Assembly (NCBI GenBank): GCA_018812715.1
Contig: JAHJCT010000022.1
Location: 1-36,711 of the forward strand
Direction: 5' to 3'
Source of the DNA: Microcaldota archaeon
GTDB taxonomy: Archaea > Micrarchaeota > Micrarchaeia > Anstonellales > Bilamarchaeaceae
DNA length: 36,711 bases
Positions 1-7,307 of this stretch are shown here, piece by piece (positions within the stretch are counted from its first letter, which is position 1; each line of letters starts with the position of its first letter). The position numbers were made by a program, and so were the translations under genes. Below the pieces are notes generated by a model. That model was not told the DNA's origin. It searched no databases and was given only the letters and a program-made list of their open reading frames with translations.

Positions 1-141
1 AGGGTTTTCATGAATCATATTAATCATCTAAGATGGGGATCGAAAACCCCTCTTAGAAAATATGGAGGGTTTTCATGAATCATATTAATCATCTAAGATG
101 GGGATCGAAAACCCCTCTTAGAAAATATGGAGGGTTTTCAT
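1..141. repeat. 65-bp tandem duplication (two exact copies plus 11-bp third start) before rpoL
   Basis: Bases 1-65 and 66-130 are identical, and the first 11 bases of the unit recur at 131-141 before diverging at the rpoL start. Each unit holds the inverted pair GGGTTTTC / GAAAACCC and ends in GGAGGG, which is the rpoL ribosome binding site in the last copy. Each unit also contains an ATG (10 and 75) preceded by GGAGGG-type sequence; the frame from 10 encodes 22 residues and stops in an ATGA overlap with the next copy's ATG. It may be a real slippage duplication of an upstream region or an assembly artefact, because it lies at the very edge of the window. No spacers or further copies are present, so it is not CRISPR. 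Confidence 0.85.
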
Positions 142-417
142 ATGGATGTTAAAATTTTAGTTAAAGAAAAGAATGTCCTTGAGTTGGAACTTGGTACCAA
201 TGAACAATCACTTGCCCAGGTACTGGCAGAACGATTAAATCAAGATAGTGATGTGGAATTTGCTGCTTATAAGCTTGAACACCCAATAGCTTCGTTCCCC
301 CGTCTGATAGTGAAAACAAAGAAAGGTGACCCAAGTAAATTACTCTTGGAAAAATTAAAGGAAATTAAAAAAGAAATAACTGATTTCAGGAAGCAATTTG
401 CCGATATTGTTAAATAG
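142..417 (+). CDS. rpoL: DNA-directed RNA polymerase subunit L (Rpo11)
   Basis: This is the small archaeal RNA polymerase subunit equivalent to eukaryotic RPB11 and the bacterial alpha N-terminal domain. It pairs with Rpo3 in the assembly platform of the enzyme. The family signature is visible in the middle: DVEFAAYKLEHP, then PRLIVKTKKGDP, then a Lys/Glu-rich C-terminal helix. The length (91 residues) is normal. I chose the ATG at 142 rather than the in-frame ATG at 127, because GGAGGG at 129-134 is a good ribosome binding site for 142 and the family starts M-[DE]-[VI]-K-I. It lies 8 bases before the signal peptidase gene, so the two are probably co-transcribed. Confidence 0.93.
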   Translation: MDVKILVKEKNVLELELGTNEQSLAQVLAERLNQDSDVEFAAYKLEHPIASFPRLIVKTKKGDPSKLLLEKLKEIKKEITDFRKQFADIVK

Positions 418-425
418 ATGATAGA

Positions 426-1424
426 ATGCTTCCAATTTCAAAAACTATTACGCAAGCACCTGCGCAGCTACTGATACTTTTTGCTACCCTTGCTCTTTTT
501 CTTATTACCAATGCAATTTTTGGTGGTAATAATTCTCTTAATTTCATACCAATTCTCATAGCAATACTTATTGTTATTGAAATACTTGTCTTCGTAGCTA
601 TCGAGGTAAAAGAAGGAACCAAAAAACATGGATGGAAACATGAAATTGTTGACACCCTTTTAGCTCTTTTAATTGCCGTAGTAATCTGGTACGGTGTTTC
701 ATTTATTTTGAATACCAACTCGCCAATATCGGGCGTTGTATCATGCAGTATGCTTCCCAATCTTCAAAGGGGCGATTTTATTTTAGTTCAGGGTGCATTA
801 GCAAATGCCTATGAAATAGAGATGACCGAACAAGAGCTTGACTCTCTTACAAGCGATGCAATAATCCATTATGAAGGTAGCAATTTTACGATAAAAGGCT
901 CTATCTTTTCATATTGTATTTACAACCAAAAAGCTGAATTATGTCAATTTTTCGTCGATTCACCAGAAAAAATAATCGAGGAAAAAGGAGCATTTACCTA
1001 TAAATATGAAAGATGTTCTCTTTCGTACTCTGACGGAGGCAACGCCACATTACCATGTCTTAGCTCAGTAACTTTCAAGAATCATGAGTATCTAACTAAT
1101 TTTTCTCATGATACTATTGTTTATGCTTCCCCCAAAGATCATCTTTACTCTCTTATTGGTGATATTGTACATCGTGCAATGTTCAAGATAAATGTTGGCG
1201 ATGAGACATATTACTTAACAAGAGGAGACAACAATCCAATTCTTGATCTGCAAGTATATGACTATGGAAGAGATCTAACCAATGCACCTGTTTCTGAAGA
1301 ATATGTTCGCGGCAAGGTGATAGCAAGAATTCCTATCCTTGGATATTTCAAATTATTTATATCTGGGTATCTTCAAGAGGATTCACAATGCAGGACTCAG
1401 CTCGATTTTACTCATATTTCATGA
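426..1424 (+). CDS. Archaeal type I signal peptidase, membrane-bound
   Basis: This enzyme removes signal peptides from exported proteins at the outer face of the membrane. Three hydrophobic segments come first (about residues 15-31, 40-60 and 74-95). The catalytic serine box follows as SCSMLPNLQRGDFILV, with the nucleophile at Ser108. IGDIVHR supplies His249 in place of the bacterial lysine, as in archaeal and ER-type (Sec11-like) enzymes, and TRGDNN supplies Asp268. At 332 residues it is longer than most archaeal signal peptidases, because about 120 residues with several Cys separate the Ser and His boxes. Two extra N-terminal membrane segments are also unusual. The start ATG follows rpoL by 8 bases. 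The 3' end overlaps the convergent acetyltransferase gene by 17 bases. Confidence 0.9.
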   Translation: MLPISKTITQAPAQLLILFATLALFLITNAIFGGNNSLNFIPILIAILIVIEILVFVAIEVKEGTKKHGWKHEIVDTLLALLIAVVIWYGVSFILNTNSPISGVVSCSMLPNLQRGDFILVQGALANAYEIEMTEQELDSLTSDAIIHYEGSNFTIKGSIFSYCIYNQKAELCQFFVDSPEKIIEEKGAFTYKYERCSLSYSDGGNATLPCLSSVTFKNHEYLTNFSHDTIVYASPKDHLYSLIGDIVHRAMFKINVGDETYYLTRGDNNPILDLQVYDYGRDLTNAPVSEEYVRGKVIARIPILGYFKLFISGYLQEDSQCRTQLDFTHIS

Positions 1425-1956
1425 ATATATGATCTCTATACTCTCCTCTATGCAATAGCCATTTTGGCAATCTAGCGAATTCCTTAAAACCTAATTTTTT
1501 GTAAAGTGCATATGCTGGTTTGTTTGTCTCAAACACAGACAGATAAATATTTCGTGGTCTTGGCTTGAAAAATCTTTTTGCTGTTCTCATATTCAATTTA
1601 AGAAGTGCCTCACCAAGACCCAAGCCTCTGAATTCTTTTGCTATGGCAATTCCCAAACAGACATTTCCCCTTTCTTTGTATGCTCCTTTTTTGGCACCAC
1701 TGGTTCCTGCTATTTTACCGTCAATTTTTGCCACAAGTGTATAGCCATCACGCTTTTTGAGTGCTTCCAATTGTGTTTTCTTCCACCCTTCCTCTTGTTT
1801 CAAAGTAAATTTTTTGTCATAAATAATACATGACCGTTCTCCAATCAATTTGTTAATAAAGATCAGAAATCCGCGTGTATCATCTTTTTTGTTGATAAAT
1901 GAAACTCTTGCAAGTCTTCCATCTTTAAGTTTCAACTCCATTGGAAAACTATCCAT
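1408..1956 (-). CDS. GNAT-family N-acetyltransferase
   Basis: The protein has a GCN5-related acetyltransferase fold that transfers acetyl groups from acetyl-CoA to an unidentified amine. The central strands (YTLVAKIDGKIAGTSG, then NVCLGIAIAKEFRGLGLGEALL) contain the acetyl-CoA pyrophosphate-binding motif RGLGLG at about residues 110-115. The C-terminal part NKPAYALYKKLGFKEF is the usual motif B. The first 60 residues are less typical. Its ATG overlaps the last 8 bases of the upstream helical-protein gene, so the two are translationally coupled in one minus-strand operon. The substrate cannot be told from sequence; a RimI-like protein acetylase is one option. Confidence 0.85.
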   Translation of the reverse strand: MDSFPMELKLKDGRLARVSFINKKDDTRGFLIFINKLIGERSCIIYDKKFTLKQEEGWKKTQLEALKKRDGYTLVAKIDGKIAGTSGAKKGAYKERGNVCLGIAIAKEFRGLGLGEALLKLNMRTAKRFFKPRPRNIYLSVFETNKPAYALYKKLGFKEFARLPKWLLHRGEYRDHIFMKYE

Positions 1957-2638
1957 AATGACTCGCCTTTCCTTCTCTTGTTATGAATTCCTTTAATTTT
2001 GTTTTTAGTTTCTTTTTTTCTTTTGCACTTATATTCAAGCTATCAAGTTTTTCTTCCCATTCTATCAGAGCACCCACAATTCGATTTATCATTGTCTCGT
2101 TGTCGTTGTATTTAGCGTAGTCTAAGAGTACTCTTAATGCGTATTGTGATTCTGATTTTCCCAATGCCTCTATTACAGCGGCCCTGAGCATTCTGTTTGT
2201 TTCATTTTCATGGGCACAGAAACGAGCATAATAATATGTAAGTAATTTTGCTGCATCATCACTTCCTTTTAATTTCCCAAGAAATCGTATTAACTCAGTA
2301 ATGCCCTCAATTGAAGTATTATAATTGAACAAAGATCTATACACATTCATTCTTAGTTGCGCTGAATCCAGAGACGGATTTTTCATTTTGAAATACTCAT
2401 ATGTGTGCAGCATTTTCATCTCTATTGCCTGTGCAAGTTGCCCATGTATCATATAAAGAAGCAATTGTCTGACTGTTTCACTTCCGTTCTTGTATGTTTT
2501 TTCAAGTTTTTCAAGCGCTTCGTTTTTAGAATCCTCATTAACAGCTACTGGATAAAATTTTAGTGCAAAAAGTGACTTCTCTATCTCTTTTACTTCAGTT
2601 TCCATTGTATTTTCTTCCTTTTTTTCACTCTTCTTCAA
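1949..2638 (-). CDS. Helical repeat-like protein of unknown function, TTG start
   Basis: The protein has 229 residues with no catalytic motif I recognise. After a charged N-terminus (MKKSEKKEENTMETE) it is almost wholly helical, and the C-terminal half (RAAVIEALGKSESQYALRVL, then YNDNETMINRIVGALIEWEE) resembles HEAT-type repeats. That would suit a binding scaffold, but this is inference. The start is a TTG at 2638, directly preceded by GGTGGTTTT; an in-frame ATG lies at codon 12. It is divergent from the XTP diphosphatase gene and shares a compact promoter with it. It overlaps the acetyltransferase gene by 8 bases and is likely co-transcribed with it. Confidence 0.75.
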   Translation of the reverse strand: MKKSEKKEENTMETEVKEIEKSLFALKFYPVAVNEDSKNEALEKLEKTYKNGSETVRQLLLYMIHGQLAQAIEMKMLHTYEYFKMKNPSLDSAQLRMNVYRSLFNYNTSIEGITELIRFLGKLKGSDDAAKLLTYYYARFCAHENETNRMLRAAVIEALGKSESQYALRVLLDYAKYNDNETMINRIVGALIEWEEKLDSLNISAKEKKKLKTKLKEFITREGKASHYG

Positions 2639-2702
2639 AAAACCACCGCATGATTTAAGCCTTTAAATTTAGTTCTTTTAATAAACCCTTGGTGGTTTTT
2701 TG
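2636..2702. promoter_or_regulatory. Compact divergent promoter with mirror-image RBS/TTG starts
   Basis: A perfect 12-bp inverted repeat (2636-2647 against 2691-2702, GGTGGTTTTTTG outward) flanks a 43-bp AT-rich spacer. Each arm is the ribosome binding site (GGTGG) plus TTG start codon of one of the two divergent genes. Candidate TATA boxes lie in the spacer: TTTAAATTT around 2661-2669 for the plus gene, and TTTATTAAAAG, read on the minus strand, around 2674-2684 for the minus gene. Symmetric arms may also bind a dimeric regulator, but coordinated translation signals are the simpler reading. Confidence 0.7.
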
Positions 2703-3242
2703 GAAATACTCTTTGCTACTAGCAACAAACATAAATTCTCAGAAGCATCAGCAATACTTTCTACAAAAATCAAACATTTTCCATTCCAATACCTGGAAAT
2801 TCGTTCAGATAACCTTGAAGAAATAGCGAGAGATGCTGTAGCTGTTGCTTATGCAAAATGCAAAACCCCGGTATTTGTTGAGGATACTGGTCTCTTTATA
2901 ACCGCTCTCAAGGGGTTTCCTGGAACTTATTCTGCCTGGACTTTTGCTAAGATTGGAGTGGAGGGCATTCTCAAACTTATGAAAGATGAATCCAATAAAG
3001 AAGCGAAGTTTGAAACATGCATCGCCTATCATGATGGTACCGACATCCATGTTTTTCATGATGTATGTGAAGGCCGATTAGCAGACCAAAAACAAGGAAA
3101 TAGTGGCTTTGGCTATGACCCGATCTTCATTCCAGAAGGCCATACGCAGACATTTGCTGAAAACATAACATTAAAAAACAAGCTCTCTCATAGATATAAA
3201 ACGCTTCTTAAATTCTCTAGATTCCTCAAGACTAGAATTTGA
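2700..3242 (+). CDS. rdgB: XTP/dITP diphosphatase (Ham1/RdgB family)
   Basis: This house-cleaning enzyme hydrolyses non-canonical purine triphosphates (dITP, XTP) to monophosphate and pyrophosphate, keeping them out of DNA and RNA. All family motifs are in order: the ATSNKHKF start, VEDTGLFI with the acidic metal and base site, PGTYSAW, GNSGFGYDPIFIPEG, and the C-terminal KNKLSHR. The length of 180 residues is normal. The start is TTG at 2700, preceded by GGTGG; the protein begins MEILFAT exactly as in the family, so a later start is unlikely. It heads a run with S15 and S3Ae, a neighbourhood common in archaea. Confidence 0.93.
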   Translation: MEILFATSNKHKFSEASAILSTKIKHFPFQYLEIRSDNLEEIARDAVAVAYAKCKTPVFVEDTGLFITALKGFPGTYSAWTFAKIGVEGILKLMKDESNKEAKFETCIAYHDGTDIHVFHDVCEGRLADQKQGNSGFGYDPIFIPEGHTQTFAENITLKNKLSHRYKTLLKFSRFLKTRI

Positions 3243-3263
3243 ATCTCGAGGTGTGAAGTTTTT

Positions 3264-3719
3264 ATGGCAAAATTACATTCAAAGAAAAAAGGTAAGTCAG
3301 GTACCAAGAGACCTAAAAGTAAAACTGCCCCAGAATGGGATACTGCAGACAAGGCTAAGATAGAAGAATTGGTAATAAAAATGGCAAAAGAAGGCGTTCA
3401 ATCAGCCAAAATTGGTTTGATCTTACGTGACCAGCATGCCGTTCCAAATATTAGAGCAGTTTTAGGCCTCTCATTATCCGCTTTCCTTAAAAAAGAAGGA
3501 GTAACCCAGGAATATCCTGACGATTTGCTTGATCTTATTAAGAAAGCAGTTAGACTTTCTAATCACATGAAAACTTTCAAGAAAGATGTTCATAATAAAG
3601 TAAAACTTACTCACATAGAGTCGAAAATAGGAAGACTTGTTAGATATTATACTAAAACAGGTGCACTTCCAAAAGATTGGAAATATAATAGGGAAAAAGC
3701 AGCCCTACTTGTAAAGTAA
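3264..3719 (+). CDS. rps15: 30S ribosomal protein S15 (archaeal uS15)
   Basis: This small-subunit protein binds the central domain of 16S rRNA. It has the archaeal/eukaryotic layout of about 150 residues: a basic N-terminal extension (MAKLHSKKKGKSGTKRPKSK), then the archaeal-specific helical domain (KIEELVIKMAKEGVQSAKIG, LILRDQHAVPN), and then the S15 core (DLIKKAVRLSNHMKTFKKDV, THIESKIGRLVRYY), ending in LPKDWKY. The start ATG is preceded by GAGGTGTGAAG. It is followed directly by S3Ae, whose CTG start comes 10 bases after the stop. Confidence 0.95.
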   Translation: MAKLHSKKKGKSGTKRPKSKTAPEWDTADKAKIEELVIKMAKEGVQSAKIGLILRDQHAVPNIRAVLGLSLSAFLKKEGVTQEYPDDLLDLIKKAVRLSNHMKTFKKDVHNKVKLTHIESKIGRLVRYYTKTGALPKDWKYNREKAALLVK

Positions 3720-3729
3720 TGGTGGTTCT

Positions 3730-4326
3730 CTGGCAGGAAGAAAGAAAATTAAAGCAGTAGACAAATGGAAATCAAAAAAATGGTACTCAGTAAAAGCACC
3801 TGGGCTTTTTGAAGAAAAAGAACTTTGCGAAGTTGTTTCTTCAGATCCTAAAAAACTCGTGGACCGTATAATCACAAAAAGTCTTCTTGAGATGGGCGTC
3901 GGTGGTTCGTCACAAATAGCTATGTTTACTACCTTAACATTCAGAATCAAGGATGTATCTGATTCTGGTGCATCTACAATTTTAATCGGGCACAGTATTT
4001 CCCCATCATTCATCAAAACATTTGCAAGAAGAGGCAAGTCTCTTATACATCAAGTTATTGATGAAAAAACAAAAGATAATGAAAATCTGCGCTTGAAAAT
4101 AATTGCAGTAACTGGTGCGGGAGTTAGTGAAAATACAAAACGCAATTTAAGAGAAGCCATAAGAGATGAGACAAAAAAAGCAATTGCTGAGAAGAATTTT
4201 GATGAAGTCATCCAAGATGTTATTTATGGTCGTGTTTCTTCGAAACTTTTCACTAGATTAAAGCAGATCACAAAAATGAGACGCGTCGAAGTTCGTAAAT
4301 CTGAACGCGAAGAAATCTTCAAGTGA
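3730..4326 (+). CDS. rps3ae: 30S ribosomal protein S3Ae (eS1), probable CTG start
   Basis: This is the archaeal/eukaryotic-specific small-subunit protein eS1. The N-terminus reads (start)AGRKKIKAVDKWKSKKWYSV, matching the usual MA(R/V)RKK..DKWK.KKWY opening of the family. It continues through KAPGLFEEKEL, the IGHSISPSFIKTFARRGKS region and a basic C-terminus, for 198 residues, which is normal. No ATG, GTG or TTG is in frame between the upstream in-frame TAA at 3712-3714 and residue 2. The codon where Met is expected is CTG at 3730, preceded by GGTGG at 3721-3725. The first in-frame ATG (3859) would delete 43 conserved residues. Either CTG is the real start or the base is a sequencing error. 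Confidence 0.9.
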   Translation: MAGRKKIKAVDKWKSKKWYSVKAPGLFEEKELCEVVSSDPKKLVDRIITKSLLEMGVGGSSQIAMFTTLTFRIKDVSDSGASTILIGHSISPSFIKTFARRGKSLIHQVIDEKTKDNENLRLKIIAVTGAGVSENTKRNLREAIRDETKKAIAEKNFDEVIQDVIYGRVSSKLFTRLKQITKMRRVEVRKSEREEIFK

Positions 4327-4362
4327 AACTTTCCTTAATTTGTACTTCTGGTAAAGTTTCAC
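4323..4362. repeat. 10-bp inverted repeat overlapping the S3Ae stop
   Basis: GTGAAACTTT at 4323-4332 and AAAGTTTCAC at 4353-4362 are perfect inverted copies with a 20-base loop; the left arm contains the TGA stop of the S3Ae gene. The transcript can form a hairpin just after the coding region. It lacks a long T run, so it may be an mRNA-stabilising or attenuating structure rather than a terminator. Confidence 0.5.
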
Positions 4363-4401
4363 AAACTTCTTGAGGTAAATCTCCTGAGAAAATGTGATAA
4401 T

Positions 4402-4734
4402 ATGATTCCTGGTGGCATGGATCCAAAAAAAATGCAGGCCCTTATGAAACAGATGGGCATAAAAAGTGAAGAAATTCCTGCCAAAAGTGTTGTAATAGAA
4501 ACTGATTCTGGAAAGCTTATAGTCGATAACCCCCAGGTAACCCAGATAAGTATGCAAGGGCAAAAATCACTTCAGATTACCGGCGAGATACGTGTTGAAG
4601 AAAATACAGAGAATGATATAAAACTTATTATGGAACAAACTGGCTGCTCAGAGGAGGAAGCAAAGGCTGCCCTTGAGAAATCCAAGGGCGATATAGCAGA
4701 GGCAATCCTCTCTCTTTCAGAAAGCAAGGAATAA
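4402..4734 (+). CDS. nac: Nascent polypeptide-associated complex protein (archaeal NAC)
   Basis: Archaeal NAC is a homodimeric ribosome-associated factor that contacts nascent chains. The N-terminus MIPGGMDPKKMQALMKQMGI is the family signature. The NAC beta-barrel domain follows (VVIETDSGKLIVDNPQVTQI to LQITGEI), and a C-terminal UBA domain covers about residues 72-108 (IKLIMEQTGCSEEEAKAALE). The length of 110 residues is standard. It lies 75 bases after S3Ae, which contain the hairpin described separately, and probably shares the ribosomal-protein transcript. Its position among translation genes fits its function. Confidence 0.95.
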   Translation: MIPGGMDPKKMQALMKQMGIKSEEIPAKSVVIETDSGKLIVDNPQVTQISMQGQKSLQITGEIRVEENTENDIKLIMEQTGCSEEEAKAALEKSKGDIAEAILSLSESKE

Positions 4735-4759
4735 AAATTTTGTCAGTTAACTCATTCTT

Positions 4760-5338
4760 ATGAGAATTGGGCGTGAGGTTCTTCTTATTGTCGTGCTTCT
4801 TGTTCTAATAGCCCTACTTGTGAAACTGATTGAATTCTTCAAAGTCGACGTTGTTGAAGCAGATGCTAGGGCATTTGTATTAGAAGAACTCAGTACCAAG
4901 TATCCTACTGCAGATATAGAAATAATGGCTGTTACTCCTAAGTATAATGAATTTGATTCTCGTTATTTCGAACTAAAAGCAAAGGTTACCCAAAACCCAC
5001 AAACACCTTGTCCACAACGTTCTCATGTTTTCTATAGTTACCCTGTTCAGAATTTTGTCTCACAACCAGCTGAAGTAATAACTTCTGGTTGTACTGTTTG
5101 CACGTCACCAATATGCACTATTGCATTTCCAGAAGAAGCGATAATCGCATCCCACACATTAGACGGTACAAGCGCTGTTCATTCTTACATTACTACCTAC
5201 TCTGATGCCCTTCCGCAAGTTGCTGAAGAATCAGATTCATGGTATGTAACATGGGATTCGGATACAAGTGATTATTACTACAGCACTAAAATACACAGAA
5301 GTGGTTCAGTTTTGAACGTTACTCGTTACGAGAGGTAA
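4760..5338 (+). CDS. Single-pass membrane-anchored protein, unknown function
   Basis: I do not recognise the family. Residues 6-24 (EVLLIVVLLVLIALLVKLI) form one strong membrane segment near the N-terminus. The remaining 165 residues look soluble and are probably outside the cell. They include a four-cysteine region (one Cys in TPCPQR, then SGCTVCTSPIC), which could bind metal or form disulfides. An alpha/beta pattern after the anchor (ARAFVLEELSTKYPTADIEI) slightly resembles PepSY/cystatin-like folds, but this is weak. The gene follows nac by 25 bases on the same strand. Its last 33 bases overlap the convergent HAD-like gene. Confidence 0.75.
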   Translation: MRIGREVLLIVVLLVLIALLVKLIEFFKVDVVEADARAFVLEELSTKYPTADIEIMAVTPKYNEFDSRYFELKAKVTQNPQTPCPQRSHVFYSYPVQNFVSQPAEVITSGCTVCTSPICTIAFPEEAIIASHTLDGTSAVHSYITTYSDALPQVAEESDSWYVTWDSDTSDYYYSTKIHRSGSVLNVTRYER

Positions 5339-6013
5339 TTCATCAAATGTGTAATGTGCTGGTTCTAATTCTGCAACATATCTAGTTGGTATTTCTGATA
5401 CTAAAATAAATCTTTCATTTTCTCTCATTTCAGGATTTGGCATAAGATTCCCTACATACAATTTGATTCCACCATCCAAAGAAATTATGCCACCATCAAA
5501 ATATTCATGCCTATGTATATCAGTACATGCTTGCAACAATCTTCTATATCCTTCGTCCCATGAATCTGACGAAAGTAGCACTGAGAAAAGTATATCTAAA
5601 ACTCGTGCATCATGATACACTGCATAACGATAAAGCACAGTAACCAGATCAATATCATCAGGGATATCTAATTCGTGATTACCTACAACGATCATTCTAT
5701 CTATCATTTCTTCGTCAGCAATTCCTAAATGCTTTGCAACTGGTACATATCTTTTATTCGATTCTCCCTGGCATAATATGGCGCAATCAAAAATAGCTTC
5801 AAACTGGTCTCGTATCCCTGATTTCCTCAATACATAATCAGCATACTCAGCAGCAGATGCAGTTGTTATTACATGTCTGCACCCATTTTGTCCAAGCCCT
5901 TCAAGAAGCGGCGTTAAGCCTCTTAGTGTGCCTCTTACTTCATCTTCTGGTCTAAATCTACCTAATGTTTCATCAAGATCCCAGCAAATGAATCTTCTTT
6001 GTAAGCACGACAT
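5306..6013 (-). CDS. HAD-superfamily phosphatase-like protein
   Basis: The N-terminal CWDLDETLGRF carries the HAD DxDxT motif, with nucleophile Asp12 and Asp14. HVITTAS around residue 48 is motif II, NKRY around residue 86 can supply the motif III lysine, and MIVVGNHELDIPDDIDLVTV around residue 110 fits the acidic motif IV. This makes a Mg-dependent phosphatase likely. The DLDET form and compact layout are closest to small NIF/FCP1-like or phosphoglycolate phosphatase-like members. The C-terminal 80 residues are not recognised. The gene appears leaderless: a TTTAAAC-type TATA box lies about 25 bases upstream on the minus strand. The substrate is unknown. Confidence 0.75.
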   Translation of the reverse strand: MSCLQRRFICWDLDETLGRFRPEDEVRGTLRGLTPLLEGLGQNGCRHVITTASAAEYADYVLRKSGIRDQFEAIFDCAILCQGESNKRYVPVAKHLGIADEEMIDRMIVVGNHELDIPDDIDLVTVLYRYAVYHDARVLDILFSVLLSSDSWDEGYRRLLQACTDIHRHEYFDGGIISLDGGIKLYVGNLMPNPEMRENERFILVSEIPTRYVAELEPAHYTFDELPLVTSNVQN

Positions 6014-6054
6014 TGTTGTAAATAATAGAACGAAATGTTTAAAATGAACTGCTA

Positions 6055-7020
6055 CTATTGTACTAGTATCATTTCCCCATCAATCGTAATCTTTCTATCA
6101 AGGAATTGGGAAATTATATATGAATTAGTTTTCAGATGCTCCGTTATTTTATCTGTAGTATACTTTGTTTCTCCTTTTGCCAATGCAGCATAAATAAGCA
6201 ACTGATCTGCCAAATGCATATCAACATCGCAATCAATATTTAGTTCATCAAGTGCTTCCTGTGCTACAATCTCTGCTCTTTTGCCTTTTTCTCCGAGCAC
6301 ATAAGAACCCCTCAACCCTTTCCAAGCAGTAACTGCATTTCCTACTGAAAGTGCATCATTCTCACGTATAAAAATTTTCTCTATTTCATTCTGAACAAAA
6401 ATCTTTTTCTCACGAATTGCAATGCTCGTTGGCAATCCTGATATTCTTATCAAAGCATGAATAATTTCTTCACTATACCAATCTGTGCAACCTTTTGGTT
6501 CTGAAGGATTTATCTTTACATCTATAATCCCGCCGCCTTTTGGATAATACCCTGGCTTTATCATCTGAGTTTCTACGTCAACACCAAATCTTGAAACTGC
6601 AGGTATTAAAACTTTTTCAAAATAATCATATCCTGGTGATTTCATTACATGTGTTCCACCTATTATGCGCAGTTCACTTTTCTTTGATGCAAAAAGAAGA
6701 ATTGGGATAATTGTTTGTGCTACTAACGTTACAGAGCCGGCAGTTCCTATATCAAATTCGTATTTACCTCCAACTATTTTACCAGGATGAAATATGAGTT
6801 CTGTACTTCGTAATTCTGCTTTTTCCAACATCCCTCTACATACATTTCTGACTGCCTTTGCAGCGGTTAAATGTTGCATTTGCAATCCTGGATTTGGCCG
6901 CCCTGCCCGTATATTCGATATTCTCATTGGTTTTTGGGTTATTGCAGATAATGTAAGTGCAGTTCGGATTATTTGTCCGCCGCCTTCGCCATAAGATCCG
7001 TCAATCTCTATTGACAACAT
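6055..7020 (-). CDS. rtcA: RNA 3'-terminal phosphate cyclase
   Basis: RtcA converts RNA 3'-phosphates to 2',3'-cyclic phosphates, using ATP through an enzyme-AMP intermediate. The hallmark IDGSYGEGGGQIIRTALTLS is at the N-terminus, followed by NIRAGRPNPGLQMQHLTAA, GTAGSVTLVAQTIIPILLFA, GGTHVMKSPGYDYF and KPGYYPKGGG. The C-terminal MHLADQLLIYAALA contains the catalytic-site histidine of the family. The length of about 321 residues is normal. I prefer the ATG at 7020 to the GTG at 7026, because GAGGTG lies just before it and the family starts near I-x-I-D-G. A structured leader of about 110 bases precedes it. Confidence 0.93.
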   Translation of the reverse strand: MLSIEIDGSYGEGGGQIIRTALTLSAITQKPMRISNIRAGRPNPGLQMQHLTAAKAVRNVCRGMLEKAELRSTELIFHPGKIVGGKYEFDIGTAGSVTLVAQTIIPILLFASKKSELRIIGGTHVMKSPGYDYFEKVLIPAVSRFGVDVETQMIKPGYYPKGGGIIDVKINPSEPKGCTDWYSEEIIHALIRISGLPTSIAIREKKIFVQNEIEKIFIRENDALSVGNAVTAWKGLRGSYVLGEKGKRAEIVAQEALDELNIDCDVDMHLADQLLIYAALAKGETKYTTDKITEHLKTNSYIISQFLDRKITIDGEMILVQ

Positions 7021-7140
7021 AAACACCTCTTAGTTTCACTGGGCAAACAACGTGAAAAGAAATAGGCCAGCGCATCGCGCTGGCAAGGCGACCAGTTATC
7101 CTCCCATGCACTTACAAAATGAGCGTAAGCCAAACTATAT
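7021..7140 (-). ncRNA. Structured leader or small RNA upstream of rtcA
   Basis: A perfect GC-rich hairpin, GCCAGCGC-ATC-GCGCTGGC (7066-7084, 8-bp stem, 3-base loop), lies in this AT-rich gap. Read on the minus strand it is followed by CTATTTCTTTT. A minus-strand TATA-like CTTTTTATATG lies around 7155-7165, which would start a transcript near 7130 that includes the hairpin and then rtcA. It could be a regulatory 5' leader or a separate small RNA ending at the U-rich stretch. I see no C/D or clear H/ACA boxes. The rest of 7141-7307 holds only the promoter of the plus-strand gene (TATTTAATA near 7278). Confidence 0.35.
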
Positions 7141-7307
7141 TTAGATTGCGCAACATATAAAAAGTTTGTGAATGGGGTGGTTAATATTTACACTATATGG
7201 TTGTTTTTACAGCATATATGTGCCCTACAATCATCTTTAGTTACTAAAAATGGGCGTTCATGATAATTTCGAAACGTATTTAATAACTTTCAGATAAATT
7301 CTATTGT

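Noticed and set aside
1-141. CRISPR-like repeats at the window start
   Set aside because: Only two contiguous copies with no spacers, and the repeat unit runs into the rpoL start.
3859-4326. ATG at 3859 as the start of S3Ae
   Set aside because: It would remove the conserved RKKIKAVDKWKSKKWY opening that is plainly encoded upstream in the same frame.
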